A stretch of 64,000 nt of DNA from SIG701 sp045539595 (GTDB lineage Bacteria; Bacillota; Clostridia; Oscillospirales; CAG-272), in NCBI GenBank assembly GCA_045539595.1, contig JAZQFQ010000074.1, forward strand, positions 1 through 64,000, in the 5' to 3' direction. The first letter of the stretch is position 1. Each line of letters opens with the position of its first letter. Position numbers and translations under genes: made by a program. Positions 50,512 to 59,555 of the stretch are shown here, piece by piece. Under the pieces are notes generated by a model. It saw only the letters and a program-made list of their open reading frames with translations, did no database searches and was not told the DNA's origin.

Positions 50512-51021
50512 TCAACCGCTACCAAGGGCCTCGAGAATATCATCCGAAGCCTTCACATGCACCTTGCCGTCATCACTGATGTTCGTAATTGCAAAGCCAT
50601 CGCGCTGACGTATCTGCTCCATGCAGCATATAGCCTCGCGCTTTAACTTTCTTGGCACACCATAATCTCGATGATTGGCGACCATCTCGCAAAATACGGG
50701 CATCAGGCGGCTTCCAGTATCAGGGTACTGCTTCGCCAAATCAATCAGTCCACGAAGGCCTTTTTTGAAATAACCTTCATTGACCTTGTCTTCTCTCAGT
50801 GCTGGGTTCCAGCCCAAATCGAGTGCCTTGTGTGCCGCATTATGCTTATAGTCACCTTCGTTCGAAAAACATATTGTATACGCGATTTCGTTGAGGTTTC
50901 CCGCACACAGCGCCACAGTAAGCAAGTCGACATCATGAATGATATCGGCAAGCATAATGCTTGCAACTGCAGATGCCTTTTCACCTAAGCCTTTAATCAT
51001 GTTTACCATTCTACTTACCAT
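50512..51021 (-). CDS. hypothetical island protein
   Basis: A 169-residue protein, largely helical, with three Cys and an amphipathic N-terminus (SRMVNMIKGLGEKASAVASIM). No family recognised. The ATG at 51021 follows GGGGAAG. It lies 127 bases upstream of the DUF927 gene on the same strand, with a GGGGC/GCCCC hairpin (50480-50493) in the gap. A weak promoter (TTGCAT 51107-51112, 18-bp spacer, TATAAG 51083-51088) precedes it. Confidence 0.6.
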   Translation of the reverse strand: MVSRMVNMIKGLGEKASAVASIMLADIIHDVDLLTVALCAGNLNEIAYTICFSNEGDYKHNAAHKALDLGWNPALREDKVNEGYFKKGLRGLIDLAKQYPDTGSRLMPVFCEMVANHRDYGVPRKLKREAICCMEQIRQRDGFAITNISDDGKVHVKASDDILEALGSG

Positions 51022-51292
51022 ATCTTCCCCAGATGCCCAGCATCGTGTGCACACCGTACAGATGCATCTGAGGGAAGCCTTTCTTATATTATTTTGTATC
51101 GCAAGAATGCAACCACGGAAACGGCTAGCATCTTACCGGTTAGGTGTCAGCCTTTGCAAGCAGGATTCACTAAGCCGTCGCCTAATGTTTCTATCTCGCT
51201 TGCATCACCAAGATTACCCTTGCAAATACATCTTAGCATACTCAAACGGGTCTGTAAACATCCACAATTATATCTATTTTATACTTATAACC

Positions 51293-51321
51293 TTGACAAA
51301 TTATCAAATTATACTTATAAT
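51293..51321 (+). promoter_or_regulatory. consensus sigma-A promoter for the rightward island genes
   Basis: Perfect TTGACA (51293-51298), 17-bp spacer, perfect TATAAT (51316-51321). Two copies of ATACTTATAA (51281-51290, 51311-51320), 30 bp apart, flank and overlap it and may bind a repressor. The 384-base gap 51022-51405 holds this and the weak divergent promoter, nothing else clear. Confidence 0.88.
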
Positions 51322-51405
51322 ATACTTAAAACAGGATTTTTAATATAAACCAATGAATCTTGGTTATGTGGCTTTAATTCAAATAATGAAAAGAGGGTAT
51401 CACTT

Positions 51406-52320
51406 ATGCCTAGAGTTCCAAAGCTACGCACAGACGTATATAATTTTCTTCTAAACTACTTTAGAGATAGGTATCAAAACAGCCAGGCCCTGCAGATTAG
51501 AGAAACTAACAAAAACGATATCAAATTTCCTACTATCAAGTCTATCATAGAGTTTGTAGAAAAAAGCGACCGGTATGTTGTCAAGAAAAAAGGAGAAAAA
51601 TCCAAGACAACCTACAATGTGGATCAATCCATCCTATCACCAGATACTATAAGAAAAGCAATAGAAAAATTAATATCAGATGGAAAAATCCGCAAAATAG
51701 ATGGATCATACGAGTATGTCCCTCACATGGACAGATCACTAGAGTATCACCCTACCCTAAAATTCTCGGAGAAGATAGATATTTCTATAGGCTATCCTGA
51801 TGAATTTATGGTGCTCACAGTAGATCCGGCTCATATTATAGGTGTTACTAACTATTTAAAAGCTCTTTTTTACAAAGGGGATATCATTTTTATTCCGATT
51901 GCGGACAAAATCTTGTGCATAAGTATATATCCAAAAAATGTGCTGTTTACTATGCCAGGTGAGGAGAGCAATGAGTTTGAGCCCATTAATATGGATCTGC
52001 GCGGCAGAATACTAAATGCACTTAAACATTTCAACTGCCATCTCCCGGACTTCCCTTATGGTCAAAAATATGAATATGAATATTATCTTCGACATGATTC
52101 CAAAACATTAAACTTGTTTAAGAAACGATTTGCCACTAAGATAGCCACAACAAATGAAGAAACTATAGATAAAACCACAAAGAAAAGCATAAATTCATAC
52201 CGTTTAATTTCTGACATACTAGATGCTCAATATGAAACCGAGCATGAGATGGAAGAAGAAACAAAAACAGTTAATACCAAAGCCAACCAAGAGGCCTATA
52301 CCTCTGGCGCCATAGAGTAG
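51406..52320 (+). CDS. putative winged-helix regulator of the island
   Basis: A 304-residue protein with very AT-rich codon use. The first 100 residues look like a winged helix (SILSPDTIRKAIEKLISDGKIRKIDGSYEYV, about 75-105), followed by a mixed alpha/beta region and an acidic C-terminal tail. GAGGG precedes the ATG. It faces a divergent gene across a strong promoter with repeats, a typical place for an island control gene. Function is inferred from these features only. Confidence 0.6.
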   Translation: MPRVPKLRTDVYNFLLNYFRDRYQNSQALQIRETNKNDIKFPTIKSIIEFVEKSDRYVVKKKGEKSKTTYNVDQSILSPDTIRKAIEKLISDGKIRKIDGSYEYVPHMDRSLEYHPTLKFSEKIDISIGYPDEFMVLTVDPAHIIGVTNYLKALFYKGDIIFIPIADKILCISIYPKNVLFTMPGEESNEFEPINMDLRGRILNALKHFNCHLPDFPYGQKYEYEYYLRHDSKTLNLFKKRFATKIATTNEETIDKTTKKSINSYRLISDILDAQYETEHEMEEETKTVNTKANQEAYTSGAIE

Positions 52321-52360
52321 CCCCGCAATCTTGCTGCATTCATATATATATAATAATTAC

Positions 52361-52389
52361 GACCCATAGAGCCAAGAGCCCTATGGGTC
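52361..52389 (+). terminator. hairpin after the winged-helix gene
   Basis: A 9-bp perfect stem (52361-52369 with 52381-52389) followed by AATTTATTT. It is a weak terminator candidate just before the next ribosome site. Confidence 0.5.
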
Positions 52390-52411
52390 AATTTATTTAT
52401 GGAGGTAGTAC

Positions 52412-52756
52412 ATGCTATACAGATTCAGCACCACCCGCGAAATCCACGAATCAGCCTCACGCTTCCAGGCGGAAGTAGTAACTGCGCTGTTAACTAGTAC
52501 AGCGGCCATTGAACGTGAATATGCTTCTGACCGAGATTGCCGGGAAACGGGTGGTTACTCTATCGTGGTAGAAACCACAGAGGATCTTTCGGCCTTACGT
52601 GAGATTGTAAACATTGACACGCATCCCTGCGAATGGGCAACGCGATTAGGAGCGTCAGGGTTTGTTTCCGCGCTCTACGTGATTAACAACAATCTCACAA
52701 TTATGCTCTGCATTCCGGAATGCATCGCCCCGCCGATCATAATGGATGAACTATAA
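52412..52756 (+). CDS. hypothetical island protein
   Basis: A 114-residue protein with no signal peptide or known motif. A predicted helix (ESASRFQAEVVTALLTSTAAIEREY) is followed by beta-rich segments, including a hydrophobic C-terminal strand (NLTIMLCIPECIA). GGAGG precedes the ATG. It lies 31 bases before the DUF1643 gene and is likely co-transcribed with it. Confidence 0.6.
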   Translation: MLYRFSTTREIHESASRFQAEVVTALLTSTAAIEREYASDRDCRETGGYSIVVETTEDLSALREIVNIDTHPCEWATRLGASGFVSALYVINNNLTIMLCIPECIAPPIIMDEL

Positions 52757-52787
52757 TGCCAATTTATATAATGAAAGGAACACCACT

Positions 52788-53372
52788 ATGAAGACCATCG
52801 AAACCACCCTTACCACCACCGCTTTTTTCTCGGAGGATGGTAGTCGCAAATACCTAATTAAGAAAAGTTGGGATTTAACCAAACCTTCGCTCACAATTGT
52901 GCTGCTTGCTCCCAGCACAACCTCGGGAATCGCACTAGACAATACTACGCAGCGAACCATAGGAAATGCAGATCGGCTTGGATTCGGTTCTGTAAGCATT
53001 GTCAACCTATTTTCCAGCATGGATGAATTAACAAGCGCCTCTGCTGTGGATGAAGACCCTGAAAATATGAAAATGATCGTTGCTGAGGCAAAGAAATGTG
53101 ACGTTTTGGTATATGCCCCCGGAAATGGTAAGGCCAAGAACCCGGTTTTCCAAGCACGTGCAGCACAAGTACTAAAGCATCTGAAACCCTTTGAGAAGAA
53201 AATGAAGTGCCTTTCCAACGAGGACGGCTCCATCAGGCTGCGGCATCCACTCTACCCCGCTGTTCGTACCTGGTATCTTAGTGACACCACGGTCGATGAG
53301 GCAATGCAGACGATAACCGATGCCCAAATGCCTCCCAAACCAATTGGCAGACCAAGGAAAACGCAACAATGA
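52788..53372 (+). CDS. DUF1643 family protein
   Basis: A 194-residue cytoplasmic protein. The sequence YLIKKSWDLTKPSLTIVLLAPSTT, then LDNTTQRTIGNADRLGFGSVSIVNLFS and later CDVLVYAPGNGKAKN, matches DUF1643, found in many mobile elements and phage-linked loci and of unknown biochemistry. The ATG at 52788 follows AAAGGA; an upstream in-frame ATG at 52746 is rejected. A terminator follows within ten bases. Confidence 0.8.
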   Translation: MKTIETTLTTTAFFSEDGSRKYLIKKSWDLTKPSLTIVLLAPSTTSGIALDNTTQRTIGNADRLGFGSVSIVNLFSSMDELTSASAVDEDPENMKMIVAEAKKCDVLVYAPGNGKAKNPVFQARAAQVLKHLKPFEKKMKCLSNEDGSIRLRHPLYPAVRTWYLSDTTVDEAMQTITDAQMPPKPIGRPRKTQQ

Positions 53373-53377
53373 CAAAA

Positions 53378-53415
53378 GCTCCCTGCCTCACGCTGTGTGG
53401 GGCGGGGAGCCTTTA
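53378..53415 (+). terminator. intrinsic terminator after the DUF1643 gene
   Basis: A GC-rich 14-bp imperfect stem (53378-53391 with 53397-53410), then CTTTATT. Confidence 0.75.
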
Positions 53416-53468
53416 TTGGCGGGATCATAGAAAATGGAGGATTTGTATGATCCTCGCTTTCCTGTCAC

Positions 53469-53882
53469 CTAGATGTTAATGGGCGACACATCCATACTGT
53501 CAATCTCCTTTATCAGCTGCTCACTCCAATTACGGAGGGTTTCAGAATCATCATAGAATTCAGGATCAAAAAACAGCATCATGTATTTCATCATCTGATC
53601 TTCAGTGAGTGAGATAGGATGCGTGTCCTTATCGACTGCAACGACGTAGAACACACCTGATATAATCTCCCCTTGTACCATCCTGTTAGCATCGAGTCCC
53701 GCAAAGAATGCATCAGGAGCGTACAGGATGTAGACATCCTTTCCTATTTTTTTGGCAACAGCACGCAGTTCTTCATCAGCACCAATGCTTACTGCCCGGT
53801 TAAAAGCATCCACACTTGCTTCAACCGTAGTGATGCTCGGCGTATGCATAGGTGCGACCGCTAAACACTTTATTTGTCTCAT
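53469..53882 (-). CDS. DUF3846-like protein (copy 2)
   Basis: A 137-residue protein similar in layout to the gene at 44381-44767: an AVSIGAD block, a hydrophobic strand before ANRMVQGEIISGVFYVVAVD, and an acidic C-terminus ending in EDQMMKYMMLFFDPEFY. The two differ at most positions, so they are old paralogues. ATG 53882 follows GAGG; a GTG at 53894 is an alternative. It ends a three-gene leftward cluster with two small genes upstream. Confidence 0.65.
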   Translation of the reverse strand: MRQIKCLAVAPMHTPSITTVEASVDAFNRAVSIGADEELRAVAKKIGKDVYILYAPDAFFAGLDANRMVQGEIISGVFYVVAVDKDTHPISLTEDQMMKYMMLFFDPEFYDDSETLRNWSEQLIKEIDSMDVSPINI

Positions 53883-53890
53883 ATCATACC

Positions 53891-54094
53891 TCACTCCAGG
53901 GGAAGATACGCCCTGCCAGGATCCGCCAGTAACCTTTCAAACGCTTCCCTATCGGTATATATGCGTCCACCTATGATCTTCGTCTTGTCAGGTAAGTAGC
54001 GTTTCAAAAGCCACCGTATTCTCTTCTTGCTCAGCGGAAGATACATCTGATATATATCATCTACACTGATAAATCTTCTCTTTGCTTGGGTCAT
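53891..54094 (-). CDS. small putative DNA-binding protein
   Basis: A 67-residue basic protein. ISVDDIYQMYLPLSKKRIRWLLKRYLPDKTKIIGGRIYTDREAFERLL looks like a MerR/excisionase-type winged helix (helix, helix, then a GGRIY wing). It overlaps the upstream gene by 4 bp (ATGA). It may be a second excisionase-like or regulatory factor of the island. Confidence 0.6.
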   Translation of the reverse strand: MTQAKRRFISVDDIYQMYLPLSKKRIRWLLKRYLPDKTKIIGGRIYTDREAFERLLADPGRAYLPLE

Positions 54095-54411
54095 CTCATT
54101 CTACCTCCTTTATGTTTGCTAACAGGCGTTTTGGATTCTTCACTCTCATAAGTTCTGCCGTCAAATAGTCTGAATATCGTTACAGATTTCCCGTACTCTT
54201 TTAATTCCGGGAGTTTTGCAAGCTCCCTTCCAAGCAAAACGGACTCGCTGTGTGTCAGCAAGTCCGTCGAAAAGTAATCTTTATATACCCTAGGATTCTT
54301 ATTTGGCACGGCCTTATTGATCGTATCAATAATTAACTGCTCGTATATGCGAAGGTCGACGCCCCTATGCTTCGATTCCGCCAGACGGCACTTTCGTCTT
54401 TGGTTTGCCAT
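54091..54411 (-). CDS. hypothetical island protein
   Basis: A 106-residue basic protein with no recognised family; a basic N-terminus (ANQRRKCRLAESKHRG) and a central FSTDLLTHSESVLLGRELAKL helix. AAAGGAG precedes the ATG. It overlaps the small DNA-binding gene by 4 bp, so both are translated together. Confidence 0.55.
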   Translation of the reverse strand: MANQRRKCRLAESKHRGVDLRIYEQLIIDTINKAVPNKNPRVYKDYFSTDLLTHSESVLLGRELAKLPELKEYGKSVTIFRLFDGRTYESEESKTPVSKHKGGRMR

Positions 54412-54425
54412 AACCGGCTCCTTTA

Positions 54426-54479
54426 CAAATAATTTCAGCTACGGCCAACTGTGGTCAACCGTAGCTGATTAATTATTTG
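54426..54479. terminator. long hairpin after hsdM
   Basis: Outer arms CAAATAAT/ATTATTTG and inner arms CAGCTACGG (54436-54444)/CCGTAGCTG (54459-54467) form an extended stem. It separates the restriction operon from the small leftward genes. There is no good U-run, so termination is uncertain. Confidence 0.5.
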
Positions 54480-54501
54480 TTGAGTTGGAGGGTAGCGGTC
54501 A

Positions 54502-55983
54502 CTATAGTTGCTTTTTCAACTCTTGAAAACTCTCCAAAGCACTCTGCAAATTCTCGATAATGTCATCAGCAAGAACATCGGGATCGGGGAGATTATCAAG
54601 ATCAGCGAGTGACTTGTCTTTAATCCAAAAAATATCAAGACTTGTCTTATCGCGCTTCAAAATTTCATCAACACTAAACTTACGCCAACGTCCATCGGGA
54701 TTTTCTTCCGACCACGTTTCCTTGCGCTCATGGCGATTTTCGGGATTGTAGCAGGCGATAAAATCTTGTAAATCGGCATCACTCATCGGGTGCTGCTTAA
54801 GCGTAAAGTGAATATTGGTTCGGAAGTCATAAATCCAAATTTCCTTGGTCTGCCTATCGGGACTTGCAGGCTTTTTATCAAAGAATATAACGTTAGCCTT
54901 TACGCCTGGCTTATAAAAGATACCAGTAGGCAGACGAAGAATTGTATGCAGATCGGTAGTCTGCAACAGCTTTTGACGAACAGTTTCACCCGCGCCACCC
55001 TCGAAAAGAACGTTGTCGGGAACGACGACTGCTGCCTTGCCCGTTGCTTTCATAATCGTATTGATGTGCTGAACAAAGTTAAGCTGTTTGTTGGAACTTG
55101 TCGTCCAGAAATCCTGACGGTTATATACGAGCTCTTCTTCCTCTTCCTCGCCTTCCTCATTGGTCATCGTGATGGATGATTTCTTGCCGAAAGGTGGGTT
55201 GGTGAGCACGTAATCCACGCGATAACCGGGATCGGTCAAAAGTGAGTCACCTTGCATAACAGGAATGTTACCGTAAATATCGCCGATATTGTGGAGGTAA
55301 AGGTTCATCAAAGCCATCTTGAAGGTGGTTTTAACAAGCTCGTTACCATAGAAGGTTTCGTTTTTGAGAAATTCCTTCTGTTCTCTATCCAAAGTGTAGT
55401 TATCGGGGTTAGTTAAGAACTCTTGTGCAGCAAGGAAGAAACCGCCGGAACCGCAGCAGGGATCAGCGATTGTTTTTCCGGGTTCGGGGCGCAGACACTC
55501 CACCATTGCGCGAATCAAAGGACGGGGCGTGAAATACTGACCTGCGCCACTCTTGATATCTTCCGCGTTCTTTTGGAGCAATCCTTCGTAGATTTCGCCC
55601 TTTACGTCGGAGGACATCGAAACCCATTTCTCTTTGTCGATCATCTGTACAATACGGAAAAGAATTGCCGCATTGCTGATTTTATTGCTTGCCTGTGAGA
55701 AGATCTGACCGAGAATACCGCCCTCATTTGCAAGCTTTTCAAGCGTTTTCTTGTACTGTTCTTCAAGCTCTGCTCCTTTGAGCGTATTCATATCCGACCA
55801 CGTATATCCCTCGGGAATGCCGGTGATCTTCTTATAAGGCGGCTTGGAATACTCATCCGACATCTTCAAAAAGATGAGATATGTAAGCTGTTCAAGATAA
55901 TCTCCGTAGGATACACCATCATCGCGAAGCGGCGCACACATCCCCCACACTTTAGAGATTATTGTTGTTGATTGTTCTGACAT
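54502..55983 (-). CDS. hsdM: type I restriction-modification methyltransferase subunit
   Basis: A 493-residue N6-adenine methyltransferase. An N-terminal helical HsdM domain (VSYGDYLEQLTYLIFLKMSDE) is followed by the SAM-binding DPCCGSGGF and the catalytic NPPF in YVLTNPPFGKK. The ATG at 55983 has AAGGAG upstream; the long frame to 56130 is rejected. It is the last gene of the operon, downstream of hsdS and a DUF2971 gene. An inserted acidic stretch (NEEGEEEEEELVYN) after the NPPF region is notable. Confidence 0.95.
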   Translation of the reverse strand: MSEQSTTIISKVWGMCAPLRDDGVSYGDYLEQLTYLIFLKMSDEYSKPPYKKITGIPEGYTWSDMNTLKGAELEEQYKKTLEKLANEGGILGQIFSQASNKISNAAILFRIVQMIDKEKWVSMSSDVKGEIYEGLLQKNAEDIKSGAGQYFTPRPLIRAMVECLRPEPGKTIADPCCGSGGFFLAAQEFLTNPDNYTLDREQKEFLKNETFYGNELVKTTFKMALMNLYLHNIGDIYGNIPVMQGDSLLTDPGYRVDYVLTNPPFGKKSSITMTNEEGEEEEEELVYNRQDFWTTSSNKQLNFVQHINTIMKATGKAAVVVPDNVLFEGGAGETVRQKLLQTTDLHTILRLPTGIFYKPGVKANVIFFDKKPASPDRQTKEIWIYDFRTNIHFTLKQHPMSDADLQDFIACYNPENRHERKETWSEENPDGRWRKFSVDEILKRDKTSLDIFWIKDKSLADLDNLPDPDVLADDIIENLQSALESFQELKKQL

Positions 55984-55994
55984 TGTTTTTCTCC

Positions 55995-57017
55995 TTATCG
56001 AATGGGTACCTTTGAAATGCTTACCTTTGTGTCGCTTAAACCGTTGCTGCTCAAAAACCACTGTAGTTCTTTTCGGTTTTGCACACACGTCGGTCCTAAT
56101 ATTATTTCTGGAATAACACCAGATCCCCAAATACTGTCAAGACAGAGATTATGATAACTTCTGATTCCAGCATTTGACATCATAAAATGCTTTTCTCTGA
56201 TTTGAAGGATATCTACAAGATTGTTAAATGCATCTTCATAATCGGTGAGCTTAGCTGTCTCCAAGTCATTTGCCATTGACTTGATCAATTTTTTCGTTTC
56301 CAAAATGGATTCAGTTTCAAAATAGAGTCTAACTTCATCTTCATCGATAAAACTGTTGTTTTTCACAAACTTCATGATATTTTGATATACAGCTGCCATA
56401 TACACAAATCCGCCTCTATCAATAACTTTGATAGGGTCAATCTGGGGATGATCCTTGGTTGATTTTGTGAGTGTATTTATATAATCGACAGTTTTGTTCC
56501 TAATAGTGTGCGTTAATGCATCTGATGTATAGAGCGTTTCAGCTATATCAAATAAGCTCATTCCGAAGATGTAGTTATTTGTTCTCCAATACAATACATC
56601 TAATGCAGCAACATTAAATCCGATGCAAACTCCGGAACAATTTGCTGCGTATCTATCCCAGTGAGTGAGATTGTCCCTTTTTTTTGATAAACATAGTGCA
56701 TACGGAGTATGCCTTGATTTACATTCCTTCTCAAATCTCTTTTTGTTTTCATCAATATTGCTAATCAGCCGTTTAAAGCAACGTTTCGTATTTTCATCCT
56801 TTTCATTCTCGTAAACAAACGTAAAATCTGATATAAACCTTTCAAAATTGTATGACAACTCCTTGCTGTCATTTGATGAACGTAGGCTGGTCATTCGAAA
56901 TGTTTTACTATTAACAATATTAAATAATGTTTCCAAAGAGGTATAATGATAGTAAACTCGAGGTGAAACATTTTCAATTTGACTGAAGTAGTCTATTTTG
57001 TTTTCTCTTTTATTCAT
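55995..57017 (-). CDS. DUF2971 family protein inside the restriction operon
   Basis: A 340-residue protein. YYHYTSLETLFNIVNSKTFRMTSLRSSNDSKEL near the start and CLSKKRDNLTHWDRYAANCSGVCIGF are typical of DUF2971, a family of unknown function often met in defence and mobile loci. It overlaps hsdS by 8 bp and ends 11 bases before hsdM, so it is part of the operon rather than a later insertion. AT-rich codon use matches its neighbours. Confidence 0.82.
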   Translation of the reverse strand: MNKRENKIDYFSQIENVSPRVYYHYTSLETLFNIVNSKTFRMTSLRSSNDSKELSYNFERFISDFTFVYENEKDENTKRCFKRLISNIDENKKRFEKECKSRHTPYALCLSKKRDNLTHWDRYAANCSGVCIGFNVAALDVLYWRTNNYIFGMSLFDIAETLYTSDALTHTIRNKTVDYINTLTKSTKDHPQIDPIKVIDRGGFVYMAAVYQNIMKFVKNNSFIDEDEVRLYFETESILETKKLIKSMANDLETAKLTDYEDAFNNLVDILQIREKHFMMSNAGIRSYHNLCLDSIWGSGVIPEIILGPTCVQNRKELQWFLSSNGLSDTKVSISKVPIR

Positions 57018-58158
57018 TCAACAACTCTCCCTCAAATGCTCTTTTCAAAATGCTCTGTCGCATAGCTTCGGCTTGTTGCAAAGCGGTGTCAACTGTTTCT
57101 TCGATACTGTCACAAACAGATAAGCGAGATTCTATTATACCCAGCACTGCGTCTGCTTCTTCATCGGAAACTACAGGAACTCTCGAATCGCGTATGTCAT
57201 CCAGCCCGAGTCCGAGCTTTCCTGCTCCTCGCTTGTTTTTCAACAGATCTTTTTGTCCCCAATCGCTTCGCAAGTACCAAGCCATAAACTTTCCTTGTGC
57301 CGAATTCTTAAATCTCACAACAGCAATATGCTGATTTATATAGGCTTCACCGATATTATTAGGTACAAGTCCTATACTACCAAGATCTGCCGTAATAGAG
57401 ACTAAAACATCATTTGGCTGTAATTTAGAACGCAAACCTTCTGCTTTGTCCGGCAAATCAACATATTGAGTATCGCTAAAATCAATATCAATAGAATCTC
57501 TCGTCAAATTCCCAATACGAATAAATTTAGCTCCCTGAGGTGCATAGTATTTCGCCCATCCTCGTGATCCACTTGTTACCAATGTTGACATTTCTCGTAT
57601 AGGTGAAAGCTTTTTACATCTTTCAAAAGCCTCTTTTAGTACTGCCTGACGATACACCGAAAGCTGTTGCTTTGTCTTTTTCAGCGTTTCAACGCCGTTG
57701 TCAAGTTCGGAGAAAAGTTCTTCGATTTTTGCGACAACGCGTTTTTGCTCTTCAAGCGAAGGAACAACAAGCTTTTGTTGGTTCAATATATTAGCATCAA
57801 GGTGGGGAGTACCCGTACCTTTCTTTTTTGTATTCAGCAATGCATACTTACCCTGCAAAAAATAATACAAGTATTCTTGCGACATACCGTCCGCTGATAT
57901 AATTGCTAATGTTGACCCAACATACCCATCAATAGCTTTTCCAACAAACCCAGATCGAGAACCGTCGCAGACAATCAGTATATCTCCAGCTTTGCAGGGC
58001 AAACATTTCTCGCCATCTGTGTACATTTTGACATTGCCGGTTTCAAAAGCCTCAATATCCACATAAGGCATATATCCATCTTGAGGCTTATCCGTTTGTC
58101 GTAATGGTTTTTTGCCTTTTTTTATGTGTGATATAGTGCCAAATTCAATAAGATTCAT
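57010..58158 (-). CDS. hsdS: type I restriction-modification specificity subunit
   Basis: A 382-residue subunit with two target-recognition domains separated by a long helix. The first (residues about 5-125) is followed by the conserved helix LVVPSLEEQKRVVAKIEELFSELDNGVETLKKTKQQL, the second (about 185-320) by a helix with IIESRLSVCDSIEETVDTALQQAEAMRQSILKRAF. It sets the DNA sequence recognised. ATG 58158 after AAAGG is preferred to the GTG at 58164. Confidence 0.93.
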   Translation of the reverse strand: MNLIEFGTISHIKKGKKPLRQTDKPQDGYMPYVDIEAFETGNVKMYTDGEKCLPCKAGDILIVCDGSRSGFVGKAIDGYVGSTLAIISADGMSQEYLYYFLQGKYALLNTKKKGTGTPHLDANILNQQKLVVPSLEEQKRVVAKIEELFSELDNGVETLKKTKQQLSVYRQAVLKEAFERCKKLSPIREMSTLVTSGSRGWAKYYAPQGAKFIRIGNLTRDSIDIDFSDTQYVDLPDKAEGLRSKLQPNDVLVSITADLGSIGLVPNNIGEAYINQHIAVVRFKNSAQGKFMAWYLRSDWGQKDLLKNKRGAGKLGLGLDDIRDSRVPVVSDEEADAVLGIIESRLSVCDSIEETVDTALQQAEAMRQSILKRAFEGELLNE

Positions 58159-58175
58159 ACGCACGTGACCTTTAT

Positions 58176-58598
58176 CTATATTATGGTTCTTCTTCCGGTA
58201 TTTCCAATGGCGGCAATAGCTTCACGATTAGCAATATCCGCTTTTCTCTTCTTCTCGTTGTCATAATTTCCGCGTGATTGACAATGCGGACAAGTAAATG
58301 TTCCGTCGTTGTGACAGTTTATCTGTATCAGCAACTGCTGGCTATCCCAACAATGAGAGCAATAGTATAAATTTTTTGTGTCACCTTCTATGGTAACAAC
58401 GGGTTCTTCATGACGAATAACCTTTTCGGAAATATCTTTTGATTTTCTTAAAGCGGCGTTTTCTTCACGCAAACGTGCTACCTCCGCTTGTAAATCCAGT
58501 GCCTGTGCACTTAAATCAAGCAACTGACGATATAATTCCACATTATCTGCTTTTTGCGCTACACTTATAGCATCTTTAAACGCATCATAAAAACTCAT
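58176..58598 (-). CDS. coiled-coil and zinc-ribbon protein in the restriction operon
   Basis: A 140-residue protein: a coiled coil at about 20-57 (LDLQAEVARLREENAALRK), then a zinc ribbon with C80-x2-C83 and C103-x2-C106, and a basic tail. No enzymatic motif. It sits between hsdS and a HEPN-motif gene, with gaps of 17 and 3 bases. A nucleic-acid or partner-binding adaptor is likely from the domain types, but the role is unknown. Confidence 0.72.
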   Translation of the reverse strand: MSFYDAFKDAISVAQKADNVELYRQLLDLSAQALDLQAEVARLREENAALRKSKDISEKVIRHEEPVVTIEGDTKNLYYCSHCWDSQQLLIQINCHNDGTFTCPHCQSRGNYDNEKKRKADIANREAIAAIGNTGRRTII

Positions 58599-58601
58599 TT
58601 A

Positions 58602-59555
58602 TCATTCCTCATCTTTCTCTACGGCATTGTTTTTTAACTCAATAATATGATTTATTTCATATGCCAATTGAACCAGCATATCTATGGTAAGAATTGCTTT
58701 AAGCGAGTGTTCTTTTGTTCCAAAATTTAGTTGATCGCCATGACATATTTTATTTCTAAGAGGCTGGGTCTCCCATCGTTTTTTAGAGTCAGAGGAACAT
58801 AGGATTTCTTTTTGGAGATAGTCTGCCATCGCTTCCCAAAATAGTTGTCCGCTTTCTGTCATTGCTGTCATTTGTAGCAATTTGCCTTTTTCCTTATCAA
58901 CATCTTCAAGCGCAATTTTAAAATAATCTGCTATGATTCCTTTTTCTTCGTCATCCAATTCCAAACCGTTCTTCTTTGCTAAACAAACAATATCAGAGGC
59001 AACACCATATATTTGACACATTAGTATTGATGTTGATGCGTAGTAATAGGCATTATCGTGCATTAATATTGCTTCGGACAAAACCACTTTTCGTTCCTCG
59101 CAAATTACAGGACAGTTATTCCAATCGTTCTCAATTGTAGTTAAAAAATCCTTCGTACAATAGTTAAATATAATGTCTTTTGCTTTTTCTGCATCCTTCT
59201 CATCAGTGCATGCATTCAAAATGCTCTGCCTTAAATTGTCATCGTCAATCAAAAAAATGGGCCATTTTAACTGTTGCAACAAATTAATATATTTGATTGG
59301 AATTATAACTTCGCTAAATTCTTGAATAAGTGGCTTAAAATCGATGGCTTTGATGGTTTCCGCAATCCTATTTCCAATATTGATAGCAGATTGCATGGCA
59401 TCGCTATAATATGTGGAAATAACGACTGAGCTTAATTTTTGCATAGCCATTGATAATGCTTGCAATTGGGAAGAGTACGATGTTTTAGAGATTTTTTCAA
59501 GAGCTTGTGTTGAAAGTTTTATTGATTCTAATTCGCTATCTTTTTTATTATCCAT
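58602..59555 (-). CDS. HEPN-motif protein in the restriction operon
   Basis: A 317-residue all-helical protein. The C-terminal LRNKICHGDQL (R267, H272) fits the R-x4-6-H catalytic motif of HEPN ribonucleases, in the RN-x3-HG form common in abortive-infection and defence proteins. A preceding WEAMADYLQKEIL helix and a following LAYEINHIIEL helix complete the fold. Its ATG is directly next to the hsdR stop (no gap). A possible RNase that acts when the restriction system is breached is suggested by context only; a non-catalytic HEPN is also possible. Confidence 0.68.
   Translation of the reverse strand: MDNKKDSELESIKLSTQALEKISKTSYSSQLQALSMAMQKLSSVVISTYYSDAMQSAINIGNRIAETIKAIDFKPLIQEFSEVIIPIKYINLLQQLKWPIFLIDDDNLRQSILNACTDEKDAEKAKDIIFNYCTKDFLTTIENDWNNCPVICEERKVVLSEAILMHDNAYYYASTSILMCQIYGVASDIVCLAKKNGLELDDEEKGIIADYFKIALEDVDKEKGKLLQMTAMTESGQLFWEAMADYLQKEILCSSDSKKRWETQPLRNKICHGDQLNFGTKEHSLKAILTIDMLVQLAYEINHIIELKNNAVEKDEE

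Noticed and set aside
51094..51348. 84-codon frame upstream of the island regulator
   Set aside because: It runs through the consensus promoter at 51293-51321 and has no ribosome site.
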